Below are positions 45,401-54,200 of a DNA stretch of 64,000 nucleotides, in pieces (position 1 is the stretch's first letter; each line of letters begins with the position of its first letter). This DNA is from Lanius collurio (lineage: Eukaryota; Chordata; Aves; Passeriformes; Laniidae): assembly GCA_020086605.1 (NCBI GenBank), contig JACBWW010000041.1:1377762-1441761 (forward strand), read 5' to 3'. The notes beneath the pieces were generated by a model. The model worked only from the letters and a program-made list of their open reading frames with translations, made no database searches and was not told where the DNA came from. The position numbers and the translations under genes were made by a program.

Positions 45401-47512
45401 TCTTTAAGCCCACATTGCCCAGCAGAGAATACTCCAAAAATAAATACTTTCAGTAACTTTCATGGAACATCTTCCAACAAAAGCCATATCCAGAAAAAAA
45501 GGGCACTTTGTCCCCTCTATTCACTGGGTAGAACACTACATCTGACTAAAACTCCACTCAAACAGAATGGAATGGCAAGGCAAGTGTAAATTAAGTGTAA
45601 ATGATTTCAAGGTTAATAAAAATACTGCTCCCAAGAAAAGCAGACCCTCACACCAGTAACACAGTGCTTTATCCTCTTGAATACTCCCAAGTACAGAACA
45701 GGTCAAAATGTTCACCTGCTAATTTTGGTTTTTAAAAGATGTATTTTAAACATGATAAAAAATATTCTCAGAGGATTTTTGTGTATGTCGGGTACAACAG
45801 TTAAATTTCAAACTATTTTTTTGTATTGGAACAATAAGACACAGAAAGATCTGCTCCCTTTCTCAAGTTGAGGACCAGTACCGTGTGTGCACATATTCCT
45901 GTGTATTAATGACAAATTTAAGACAGACATCTTGTCCTGTCTACACACAACAGACAGAGAGCAAAAGCTCCTCTGATTCTAAAACTTACCTAAAAGGTCC
46001 TGGCTTGCTGCTTTTTGCAATGCCATTTTTAAAACCCAGGAAAATCCCACAACCAGTTTTTAAGTGGGAAGCTACACTGTACATAGTGTATTCATACAGT
46101 GTATTATTGATACACAGTGTATTATTTATAGCTAAAGCACAGCTTCTTTCATTTACAACCCACCTGTACAGACTAATTTACTGGTCATATTTCCACCTTA
46201 TACGATATGGAATACTATAAATACGATCGAAAGAGCCAGTTAAAAAAAATTAATAGAACAGTTATTATGCTTATTCACGTCTAAAAATAAACAGATTTTA
46301 GGGCTCCGGCACAAACACAAAATTATTTTTCAGTAATCCCCAGTTTTAGCTTGGCAATGTGGCATTTTGAGGCAAGTCCCTGAGGCAGTGCATGAGCTCT
46401 TTTCCTGACGGACGCGTCATGCTCTGTAAGTTGTAAAGCCCTGCGAAGCTCATCTAATCTGCCACCACCGAGAGGGTGCAAAACACACCGCGAGTAACCA
46501 CGACACCCTTTTCCTCTTGTGCCACAACTCGAACCGAGCGAGCACCACGGATTTAGTAGCTGCTCTTTCTAAAAATAACCCCTGAAAGGCTGTTTCCAGC
46601 TGGGCTCAGGCTCCCGAAGAGTTGAGCTTAGGGCGATGGAAAGCGAGCGCTGACACCGGGGCGGGGTGGGGTGGCCCCGGCTTTGTGCGGGCGGCACAAT
46701 GAGCTCCGCCGGGGAGGCCGGGCCGCCGCCATGTTACAGCTCCGCGTCCATGTGCCCCGCACCGGGGGCATCGCAGCCTCTGCCCGCCCGCTCCGCCGGG
46801 CACGGGCACCGGGAGCGCTCCGGCCACCGCACGGAGCGGGGATGTGGGGAGCCGATCCCAGGGATGGCGCGGCTGGGAAAGGCCCTGCCGCGGGGAACAA
46901 AAGGCGGAAGGAGGGGGAAGGGAGCGGCGCCGCCGAGGGGGCTCCGGGCAGCGGGGGCGAAGGGGAAGCAGCAGCCGCGACCCCTCCGGGCTCTGCCCCG
47001 CGGGCCGGGGGGAAACCAGGCCGGATCCCGGGGCGGCGGGAGCGCGGCCGGGGATCGGGCAGGGGGGACCCCGGGAGGGGAAGGGGACAGGCCGGGGGAG
47101 CGGCGCTCGCCCTTCTGGAACCTTCCAGCGGGCGGCCTCTGGGGGCCACGCCGGGAACAACCCGGGAGGGCTCGGCGGAGGGCCCGGCACAAGGGAGCGG
47201 AAGGGAAACAGGCCAGACCGGCTCGGGGGCAAGGGCAGCCGGAAGAGGGGGGACAAGGCGGGTGGGCACCCGGGGTGGGCTGGGGGTCTGAGGGGACGTG
47301 GGGATCACCTTCTTCTTCTCCAGGTTGCGCAGCTTCTTGTCGATCACCCCCAGGATCTGCTTCATGGCCTCGGTCTGCACCGTGGTGATGTTCACACCCG
47401 CCGCCGCCTGCGGGGCCGCCGCCGCCGGGGCAGCCTCGCTGCCCGGTCCCACTTTGCCGGTGCTGCTGCCGGTGGTGCTGCTCGCCATGGTGCTGTTGGT
47501 AGCCGAGGGCAT
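22799..47512 (-). CDS. CAPRIN1: CAPRIN1, caprin-1 RNA-granule protein (17 intact coding exons plus one damaged)
   Basis: Caprin-1 is a cytoplasmic RNA-binding phosphoprotein that binds G3BP1/2 and FMRP and controls translation, neuronal mRNA transport and stress granules. Joining the 17 intact exons gives 2007 bases (668 residues plus TAA); human caprin-1 has 709. In order they encode a low-complexity N-terminus, the helical HR1 region (VQTEAMKQILGVIDKKLRNL onward), an acidic segment, the G3BP-binding motif (YNFMQDSMLEFENQTLDP, about residues 366-383), a Gln/Pro/Ser-rich region and a C-terminal RGG/RG-rich RNA-binding tail ending RPNRGMPQMNAQQVN. Phases join cleanly when the damaged exon at 27051-27159 is left out. 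The start ATG at 47512 lies 2 bases inside an exon with its own acceptor, so a non-coding first exon lies upstream. Confidence 0.96.
23634..23697 (-). CDS. CAPRIN1: CAPRIN1 coding exon 17
   Basis: Residues 627-648 (DGYQQNFKRGSGQSGPRGAP R). Acceptor TTCAG, donor G|GTAATT. Confidence 0.95.
24099..24199 (-). CDS. CAPRIN1: CAPRIN1 coding exon 16
   Basis: Residues 593-626 (GGYDGYRPSFSNTPNSGYTQ ... DYSNYQR), Tyr/Gly-rich. Acceptor CCTAG, donor AGG|GTAAGT. Without splicing, the frame continues for 17 codons to a stop at 24045. Confidence 0.95.
25178..25372 (-). CDS. CAPRIN1: CAPRIN1 coding exon 15 (RGG region)
   Basis: Residues 528-593 (VVGTYHGSPDQSHQVAGNHQ ... SRGVSRGGSRGARGLMNGYR ... NGFR). Start of the RGG/RG-rich RNA-binding and phase-separating tail. 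Acceptor TGCAG, donor G|GTGAGC. Confidence 0.95.
26046..26196 (-). CDS. CAPRIN1: CAPRIN1 coding exon 14
   Basis: Residues 478-528 (VFNMNAPVPPVNEPETLKQQ ... LQQEQLQT), Gln-rich. Acceptor TTACAG, donor G|GTAAGA. Confidence 0.95.
26366..26515 (-). CDS. CAPRIN1: CAPRIN1 coding exon 13
   Basis: Residues 428-477 counted without exon 12 (ASMSLNADQTPSSSSLPTAS ... NAAPFQSMQT), 50 whole codons. Acceptor ATTAG, donor ACA|GTGAGT. Confidence 0.94.
27051..27159 (-). pseudogene. CAPRIN1: CAPRIN1 exon 12, damaged: lost acceptor, frameshift, GC donor
   Basis: The first part reads VPLVSSTSEGYTASQPMYQP S in the CAPRIN1 frame and the last part reads EQGPQKGSIDQIQ, both matching human caprin-1, but they lie in different frames. 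Seven bases stand where nine are expected, so the exon is 109 bases instead of 111. Read straight through, the frame meets TGA after GCCACAGAAAGGATCAAT. The acceptor that would place the exon here reads GTCGG instead of an AG, and the donor is CAG|GCAAGT, a GC-type donor. Skipping the exon joins exon 11 to exon 13 in phase 0. An AG at 27169-27168 could serve as an alternative acceptor. Assembly error remains possible. Confidence 0.75.
28540..28601 (-). CDS. CAPRIN1: CAPRIN1 coding exon 11
   Basis: Residues 407-427 (VHAESRLAQPTQVPVQPEAT Q). Acceptor CTTCAG, donor CAG|GTAAAA. Ends in phase 0, so the next exon can be skipped without changing the frame. Confidence 0.94.
29032..29140 (-). CDS. CAPRIN1: CAPRIN1 coding exon 10
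   Basis: Residues 371-407 (DSMLEFENQTLDPAIVSAQP...MPQMVCPP), the rest of the G3BP-binding motif; human has DSMLDFENQ. Acceptor CCCCAG, donor G|GTTTGT. Confidence 0.95.
29239..29394 (-). CDS. CAPRIN1: CAPRIN1 coding exon 9
   Basis: Residues 319-370 (VVNSLQQQTQATSPPVPEPH ... DLMAQMQGPYNFMQ). Its end begins the G3BP-binding linear motif (YNFMQ; human YNFIQ). Acceptor GGTAG, donor CAG|GTATTT. Confidence 0.95.
29395..33761 (-). other. CAPRIN1: CAPRIN1 intron between exons 8 and 9 (4.4 kb)
   Basis: AT-rich intron with no recognised exon or RNA gene. It holds an A26 run at 33415-33440 followed by an AAGACTT/AAGTCTT inverted-repeat cluster, described separately. Confidence 0.8.
33415..33499. repeat. 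A26 run followed by AAGACTT/AAGTCTT inverted repeats
   Basis: A pure A26 tract (33415-33440) is followed by aaagactt (33447-33454) pairing with aagtcttt (33460-33467), then aaagtctttt and taagacttttaagtc. This is a small set of mutually complementary heptamers able to form alternative hairpins. It could be the tail of an old retrotransposed copy. Confidence 0.7.
33762..33848 (-). CDS. CAPRIN1: CAPRIN1 coding exon 8
   Basis: Residues 290-318 (YVNRQFMAETQFSSSEKEQV...WTVETVE). Acceptor TTTTAG, donor GAG|GTAAGA. Confidence 0.95.
33934..33986 (-). CDS. CAPRIN1: CAPRIN1 coding exon 7
   Basis: Residues 272-289 (EPDPAEEFTEPTEVESTE), acidic. Acceptor TTTCAG, donor GAG|GTATTA, ends in phase 0. Confidence 0.94.
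34530..34667 (-). CDS. CAPRIN1: CAPRIN1 coding exon 6
   Basis: Residues 226-272 (YKALKEVVERILQTSYFDST HNHQNGLCEEEEAA...). The first half matches the FMRP-binding segment of human caprin-1; the rest is acidic. Acceptor TGCCAG, donor G|GTGAGG. Confidence 0.94.
35707..35789 (-). CDS. CAPRIN1: CAPRIN1 coding exon 5
   Basis: Residues 198-226 (RLNEQYEQASVHLWDLLEGK...VCGTT). Acceptor TTTAAG, donor T|GTAAGT, leaves phase 1. Confidence 0.95.
35903..36141 (-). CDS. CAPRIN1: CAPRIN1 coding exon 4
   Basis: Residues 119-198, the largest exon (239 bases): IQKTIKKTARREQLMREEAE ... KLGDDEVRSDLKQG ... KLVYPDRDMNM. Core of the conserved homodimerising HR1 fold. Acceptor CTCCAG, donor AG|GTAGGG. Confidence 0.95.
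37709..37795 (-). CDS. CAPRIN1: CAPRIN1 coding exon 3
   Basis: Residues 90-118 (DAVSKYQEVTNNLEFAKELQ...MALSQD) of the helical HR1 region. Acceptor TTTAAG, donor GAT|GTAAGT. Confidence 0.95.
38877..38939 (-). CDS. CAPRIN1: CAPRIN1 coding exon 2
   Basis: Residues 69-89 (SKLDDYQERMNKGERLNQDQ L); Ser replaces the Gly of human GKLDDY. Acceptor TTTCAG, donor CTG|GTAAAA. Confidence 0.95.
38940..47308 (-). other. CAPRIN1: CAPRIN1 intron after the first coding exon (8.4 kb)
   Basis: AT-rich over 38.9-46.3 kb, then GC-rich from 46.6 kb where it joins the CpG island. No exon or known repeat family was recognised. Small repeats include (GGTG)n near 42770 and three imperfect copies of tacacagtgtattatt at about 46080-46128. 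Confidence 0.75.
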
Positions 47513-47514
47513 CT
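47309..47514 (-). CDS. CAPRIN1: CAPRIN1 first coding exon (2 nt UTR plus residues 1-68)
   Basis: A pyrimidine tract and TTCACAG precede AGATGCCC, so this exon is spliced to an upstream non-coding exon. It encodes MPSATNSTMASS, a Gly/Ala-rich linker, then VQTEAMKQILGVIDKKLRNL EKKK. Donor AAG|GTGATC, phase 0. The CDS starts at 47512. Confidence 0.93.
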
Positions 47515-47704
47515 CTGTGAAGGAGGGAGGGAGGGCGGGAGAGAGACAAGAGAGCGGAGAGAGCGGCGGGCGCGTCACAGGGAGGGAGCGCGGACGGCGG
47601 GGACGCGCGAGAGCGCGCGCGCAGCCGCGCGCGCACGAGCCGCACCTGCCCCGGCGCGCGCGCGCGCGCCGCGGAGCCGCCCCTCCCTCCGCGCGCGCGG
47701 GGCA

Positions 47705-47720
47705 GCGGTCACGTGACCGC
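47705..47720. promoter_or_regulatory. 16-bp perfect palindrome containing GTCACGTGAC
   Basis: The sequence gcggtcacgtgaccgc is fully self-complementary. Its core, GTCACGTGAC, matches the E-box extended form (CLEAR/M-box type) bound by MiT/TFE and USF proteins. It lies about 190 bases upstream of the CAPRIN1 start codon. The match is direct; the binding is inferred. Confidence 0.65.
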
Positions 47721-47827
47721 GCGGGGCGGCCGCCTCGCGCCCAACGGTCATTTTCCCTTCACGCTCCCCTTCCCCCCCCCCCTCAGCCCGGTCGGTGTGT
47801 CCGGAGGGGCCGCGCCGCCCTCCTCAC

Positions 47828-48150
47828 CCTGTGCGCGACTGAGCCCGGGGGGGGACACGCTGCGCTCTCTCTCGCTCTGTAGGAATGGCCGCCTCAGCCA
47901 CGCTCCGGCCCCGCCGCCCGTGCTGCTCCTGCTACCACGGGAGAGAGAGAGAGAGAGGGAGCGGCGGCGCGCACGCCGGCGCGTAGAGGCGAGGCGGCGC
48001 GGGAGCCCGCGGGGTCCTGGCTGGCGTGTGGGTGCCCGCGGAGAACGCCTGAGCGCGCGGCGGCAGCTGCCGCACTGGCCGGGCGGAGGAGGCGCGGCGC
48101 GGCGGGCCCTTCAGGCGCGCGGCGGACGCCTCAGCCCCAGACACAATAGT
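47828..48150 (-). other. CAPRIN1: Likely CAPRIN1 non-coding exon 1 and transcription start region
   Basis: The first coding exon has an acceptor 2 bases before the ATG, so a 5' non-coding exon must lie upstream. The best donor is AGG|GTGAGG, with the exon ending at 47828. The start of transcription is unknown, so the right border is approximate. Confidence 0.4.
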
Positions 48151-48250
48151 GGGGCGTCCCGGGAGCCCCGCCCGCCCCCTTCGCCCGGCACAGATGGGGC
48201 TCCAAACGCGTTTTCCGTGCCCCAGGGCGAGTCCCTACCCCGTGGAAGTG

Positions 48251-51200
48251 CAGCAAGGCTGTAATTGAGCCCTAATAACCGCAGTGCACTCGCCAGGAAC
48301 AGTTGCTGCGTTTGTCTTTCAGGCTGGGTTTTGCGTCTCCAGATACAACCCTTGTATATCCCTACAATCCTCACGTTAGTCCTACACATTTCAGTCGCAA
48401 AAAGCTGCCCCATGTCCAGCCAACGCTCAGCAAACCTTTACTTTATGCTAGCTATTAATTATTTCAGTATTAATTTAAAGACATTGCCGTGACATGACAT
48501 CGGGGGTTCTGTGATGTAAAGAAAATTTTGGGGTGAATACCCCGCCTGCTTCGCGGAAAATGAAATGCCCCTGTTTTCAGCAGGCTGGGAGCTACATGGG
48601 AAAGGATTTGGTATTTAGTGAGTTGTCCTCCTGGATTTAATGGATGGAAAACTTGGGGAATATAAACCCCTGAAAATCCAGTTCACAGTAGTCACCCACT
48701 GACATTGGAATTTTTGGTTATAATAAGCTGTATTTGCACCATTGTTTTTTAAAGTGTTTTGTTTTGTTTTTTTAATCTCTTTATTCGTGGATCCACACAA
48801 TCAGTGACATTGAAAAGAAGGAAGAAGCCCAATTCTTTGGACAACTGGACCAACCTGATGGCTCCCCATCACCAAAAGGGAGATGTCTCATGGCCTTTCC
48901 TCACCAAATCCTTGCCCGTGCTTCCATCCTGGTTCTTGCTCCCCAGGAGTTAATTCAAGCTGATAATCCAGAAAGGAACTGGTTTCTTGATGGTCAGATT
49001 TTTTCCCCTCCATTCCATCTGTAAATATTGCTCCTTGTGCTTCTGCTTTCTGTGTATTCCTGCATTTTCTGGAGCAGCTCAATGCTTGGTCATTTGTGTT
49101 CCATATTTGCTTTACAAATCACCTCGTTTTGCATAACAGGTTACAGGATGTGTAATAAATCACCCATCCCAATTATTTCAGTTGAATAAATGAAGTATAA
49201 AACAAAATCTTCAAATATTGAAAGTCCTTTTCACTGTTCAACACAAGGATTTTGGTAATACCATTGTGTTTTGTTAATTCCATTGTATTTACAAGATTTA
49301 ATTTCTATGGATTTACTTCTCCAAGCCCCACACACGCGTCTGGAAATGCCCTTTTTCCCCCAAGAAAAATGCTGTTTTTCTGTGAACATGTGAAGCACTT
49401 GAGGCTTTTTGACCACAAAATACAATGGTTTAAAATAATATGGAACTGTGTCACTCATTGCTATTTATTTCTTGTTTTTCCTCACATTACCATTGCAATT
49501 CTCCATAAGCTCTGGGCAGGCACATCTTAGGCAGATTTTTGATAGAGTTTGTACTGACAGAGTTTGTACTCAAAACCTGTCTTGCTGAAGAGCTAAAAAA
49601 AAATTCCACAATGAAACAGAGCAGGTGGGAGAAACAGGGACAATGGGAAAATAAATTAAGAATATGTGGTGGATTAATAAATATATCTCCCGATCAATGG
49701 GAGATGTTTATTTTTCATGGAAAAGTGAAACACAAAGTAGCAAATGTTCATAGTCTCAAAAATAAAGGAAGTTAAAACGCTGCTCTTGAGAGCAGAGGTT
49801 ACACAGCTGATCTCAGCTCCTGAAGTCTCTCTTAGCTCTTAATGTGCTCGTAATTTCAGGCAGGTCTTGCTGGGAATTATTGATCTGTCTCTTTCCCACT
49901 ATTCCTGTAGAAACAGTGACCACAACTTCCTCATCTGTCTGTGCTGACAATATTGATCCACTCCTGGCAGAGGGAAACCCCACGGAATTCCGAGGTATCA
50001 GTAAGAGCTGAGACCTTTGCTTGGAGGAGGAGTTGCAGAGCTGTGGGTAAACTCCATCCTGGCAACTTCCAGCATGACCAGCTTGTAATTAGCGTGTGGG
50101 TCTCAGCATTTGTGTTTCTTAGAGATAAATATCCCTGCATTTCATGTTTGGGAGCTTTGCAAATGAAGGCCAGCTCTGGAGCTGCTGGCTCTGGAGTCAC
50201 TTTTGTTCTGGCACCAGAGGAAGGCCAGAGAGGAGAGAAAGACCCCCCAACAAAAGCACTTCCACAAATGTGAACCTTTAGAACACAGAATTGCTCAAGA
50301 TGAGGGAAATCACATTCGGACCCTTCCCATTTCAGATTCCTTCCCTTCTGCCCACTTTGCTCCCCTTTGCTCGGGGACTTTCGACCAAGCCAAGCCTTGC
50401 CACTCCCTCTGGGGAAAATCCTACAGGGAAGTACTGCCAGTCCTCTACGCCCTTGTCCTTTCTCCAAGTTAAAAAGAAAAAATTATGGCTTTCTTTTTTT
50501 CCCCCAATGCCCTAAAAGCTATTTCCAAGCAAAAGCAGTATCTTTTAGCTCCTTGTGAGCTCTGAGGATGAGCTGTATCTCCCTGCAGCTCTGCCAGGCT
50601 CTGACCATTCCTGTGGTCAGAGCACACAAACAGAGGTGTGTTCCTGTGTCCCCAAACCTGGCATCCCATCCCTGTGTCCTTCTATCTTGTAGTCCCCCAC
50701 TTATCCAAGCAGCAACTGGTTCTACAGCTCGCCAGCTTTCCCACCCTGCTGTTCCCTACTTCCCCAAACCAGGAACTCTGACCCACACTGTGCTCTCTCC
50801 TTAACTGCCACATCTACTCCCTGTTCATACTCAGAATTATCCTGAACGATATAATGAAATTAATGTAATTAATAACTTCCATTTTTTGTAGGCTGGGTTG
50901 GTTCCTTTTTTTTTTTTTTTTTTTTTTTTTAATAAGCTCAATAAGACTGAAATGAAATTTCCTTCCTGCATGTTATCAGGGGTCTATTCATCAAGCAGTT
51001 CCCCTGCCTGAGCTCATGGAATGTTATGGGATTTCGGCATTGCCAGTGTTGTGTCGTGTTCCAGAGATAACCACAGCTTAAGTTGAAAAGCAGATCCCAT
51101 TCCACCGCTGGGGCACAGAAAATGGGAAGGACCAAGCTCTGTTTCCAGTTCCTGGATTTGTTATGCAGGGATTATGGTTATTAGGTTTTGGGGGAGGTTA

Positions 51201-54200
51201 GGGGGGTGGGTGTCTGCACATTTCCAAAGCTGGGGTGCTTATCAGGCTGTTTTAGAAAGGTATTGCTTTGTTTTTATTTAGGTTTCCTTTTCCCCCACAG
51301 GGATTTGCTCAAAGGAGAGAAATTCCCATTCTAGCTAAGCCCACAGGCTGGCTAACTTTCATAACAAAATGAGACCCAGACAAAACAAACTCCTCTGAAG
51401 AAGGATTGAAAGCTCAGTGTATGTTTTTCATCTGACTAAGATTAAAATACAAGTATTTTATCAGAAATGTTAAACATTGATGTTTTGGGAGAAAAGTCAG
51501 TAAAAAATTCAGAAGGTATTTGAGTTCAAAGGAGATTAAATGAAGTCTAATGGTATGATTTGTCAAAACTAGCATAATTCCAGTCCAGGGCAGCAAAAAA
51601 TTGATTAAATGCTACTAAATGATAGATTTCCCTACACAGCCATCGATGGGAGATCATTACAAAAGGTATTTCTGTTTCAGCTCTTCGACCCTCTCATGAA
51701 GCAATTGTTTACTGAAGTCTCCAGCTGCAGAACACTCCTTTGCTCCACCAACTTCATGCAAAGCAGATCAAGCCTTAGTTTATGGACAAAGCCCTGGCAC
51801 AGGAAGGGAGGAGGTTGGTCACACATGCCAAAGGAGCCTCAGCTCTGAAAAGCAGCTCAAAACTGCCCAGGGCTTTATATTTGCCTGGTTTAGCTAATTT
51901 GGATGGGCCCAGCTCACCACACTCTCCAGGGTGTTTATGCCTGTCCTCCCTCTAATTTATTCTTTCAGTCATCTTTTTGTATTTGTAAATTAGATCTAGT
52001 AATTCTGTCTTTATTTCCTGACTGCTAAGGAAAATACTGGGTGCTGTTGTGACAAATGCTGCAGCCCCAACTGAAGCATCTTCTTAAATAACAATATTCT
52101 GTTCAATTTTGGGGTGTTTTTCAGCCTCTTTAGTGTATCACAGCCATTTAAAGGAGAGTATCACAAAGCTATAAGTCAAATTTAGGCTAATCATATAGCC
52201 TGAGTGTCTTAGATCTTTAATTCTGGAGAACATCTACAGAGGTTGTCATCCCAAACTTGTAATCACCTCAGAAAATATTACTTATTTTTTTTTCCCATCA
52301 AAGAGCTGTGCTGTGTAACTGTGGAGTGAAAAAATGGCTCTTATTGAAGGGATATTTAACCCAGGGCTGAAATGTGTCATGAAAATCAATAGTTGAAAGG
52401 CAAGGATGCTGCCAAGGGCCATTTGTAGATGGAATGGGTAATGTGGGGCTCATGATGTGCCTAATACCAACTTTTTACCTTTATTTCTATGACTCTTTCT
52501 ATGAATGGAGGAGTCCAAATCTTAATAGATGAGCAGATCCACTGCCTGCCCTCTTACCCACTCAGAAAATTTGTGCCTGAGCTCTTCATCTCTGCAGCTG
52601 ATTTGGTCAGGCACAGTCATTAAAAAAACAGTGTGTTTTGCTAATTATATTAATAGTTTATTTATGGTCATGACACCTGAAAATTGCCATTCAAACTGCC
52701 TCACACTCCCCAAGGGGCACATCAGAATCTTCCTGCACGTCACATTCCTAACAAAGGTAAAGGAGGAGGGAAATTGGAAGGAACTGAAGGTGAAAGATGA
52801 CTGGCTATTCTAGGGAATCCATAATGCTGCTATAGGACAAATTCCTCTCTTGATTCCTCCTTTCTTTTTGACAGGGAATCCCTGGAAATTATTCTTTACC
52901 TAGACTGGCTTTGCACCCACTTTATGCTGGGTTTCATTTGGGTCATGATCTCTCAGGCTGCTTCTGAGTTGTGTGAGAGAGTATCAGAAACCTTATTAAA
53001 GTCAGAGATTTTCCTCTGATTTTCCTCTGCTTCTCCTCTGTCCATCTGTGGAGGGAACTGAAAGAGTCTGGCACAGTTTGGCTGTGGAAAATTCATGTTG
53101 ATGTTGTCTCTTATTTCCCAATCACTTGGGATGTTTAATGAACAAAGGTAGAACATCTCTAACTTAATTTAGGAAGATCCAAGTACACAGCTTAATTTTC
53201 AGGTGGCCACATCAACTTGTTGCTTTAATTTTGTTTCCCAGTCTAAAAACTCATATTAAGAGCTTTCAAATGGCAAAGTTTCTCCCAGAAACAGCTGAGG
53301 TGAGGGGATTCCTCTCTGCAGTCTGAGTCCTGTGCTTGCTTGTACTGACCTGCTCAGCTCAGGCTGTATAATTCACATTTCTTAGCCCAATGTCTGTTTG
53401 CCAGGTCAGAAAGGGACAGGAAATACTTAAAATGTCTCCTACAAAATATTCTTGTGTGGAGAATGAAAGTGTTCTTAGCGAGCATGGCTGAAAGAGCTGG
53501 GAGTAAACAGCCCTTAACAAGGGGCAGGTACAGGTTGTACCTTCCAGCTCCTCTGTGCAGTCTTTAGAATGTAACCATGGAGTGAAAGAGAAGAAAATCA
53601 TAGCACTTTTTTCACCATTTTCTTTCCATTTGTGTTTTTAAGCACAGATCTCCTGTCTTCCTGAGCTTCTGAGGGTTTCTCCTGTGAGTCAGGTGTATTT
53701 TGAGGTTCCTAATATATTGACTTTTCTGCCTGTCTGCTGGATGGCAGAATCCACCCATCAGCCTGTTCAGCAGGTAAAGTAACAACAGAGATATCGTTTT
53801 CTTGCAGTGAACAGAATTACAGCTGACAATAAATACTGGCACGAGGAATGCAGAAAGCCTTTACCCCTGAAGGATAAAAGACCTCCAGCCCAGAGGAGAG
53901 CAAGGAAGGGCTGACAATTCTCACCCTCCAGTCAGTGCTGGAGGCTCAGCTGGGCTCTTTTGAGGAAGACTAATCCCAGACCCTATGCTAAACAACAATA
54001 ATGGTTGCTTTAAACAAGTATTTCCAAATCTGTTGGTGTGACAGCTGCCTGCCTGAGTGTGCTGTCTCCAGGAGTGCCTGCTGGCACTGCAGCCCTTTTC
54101 CTTCCTATGTGCTCAGCACTCTCAGAGGAAACACATTTGTGTGTTCCTCAAGGCCATACCCATCCCAGGGAAGCTGAGCTCAAGAATTCTTCCACTAAAA

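Larger units (their letters stand above)
46620..48250. promoter_or_regulatory. CAPRIN1: CAPRIN1 CpG island
   Basis: About 1.6 kb of dense GC and CpG covers the start of the gene, with pure CG runs (cgcgcgcgcgcg near 47660), a C12 run near 47768 and a (GA)n run near 47941. The island contains the first coding exon, the upstream intron and the likely non-coding exon 1. A YY1-like gccgccatgtt lies near 46725. Confidence 0.8.

Noticed and set aside
46628..47578. Long minus-strand open frame (over 300 codons) at the CAPRIN1 start
   Set aside because: Only its first part is the CAPRIN1 coding exon; the rest runs past a good donor (AAG|GTGATC) into GC-rich intron, where stops are rare by composition.
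46666..47882. Several long plus-strand open frames in the CpG island
   Set aside because: Antisense to CAPRIN1, rich in Gly/Arg/Pro as expected from GC-rich DNA, with no recognisable domain.
50906..50930. T25 run as the tail of a processed pseudogene
   Set aside because: No coding similarity and no target duplication could be seen on either side.
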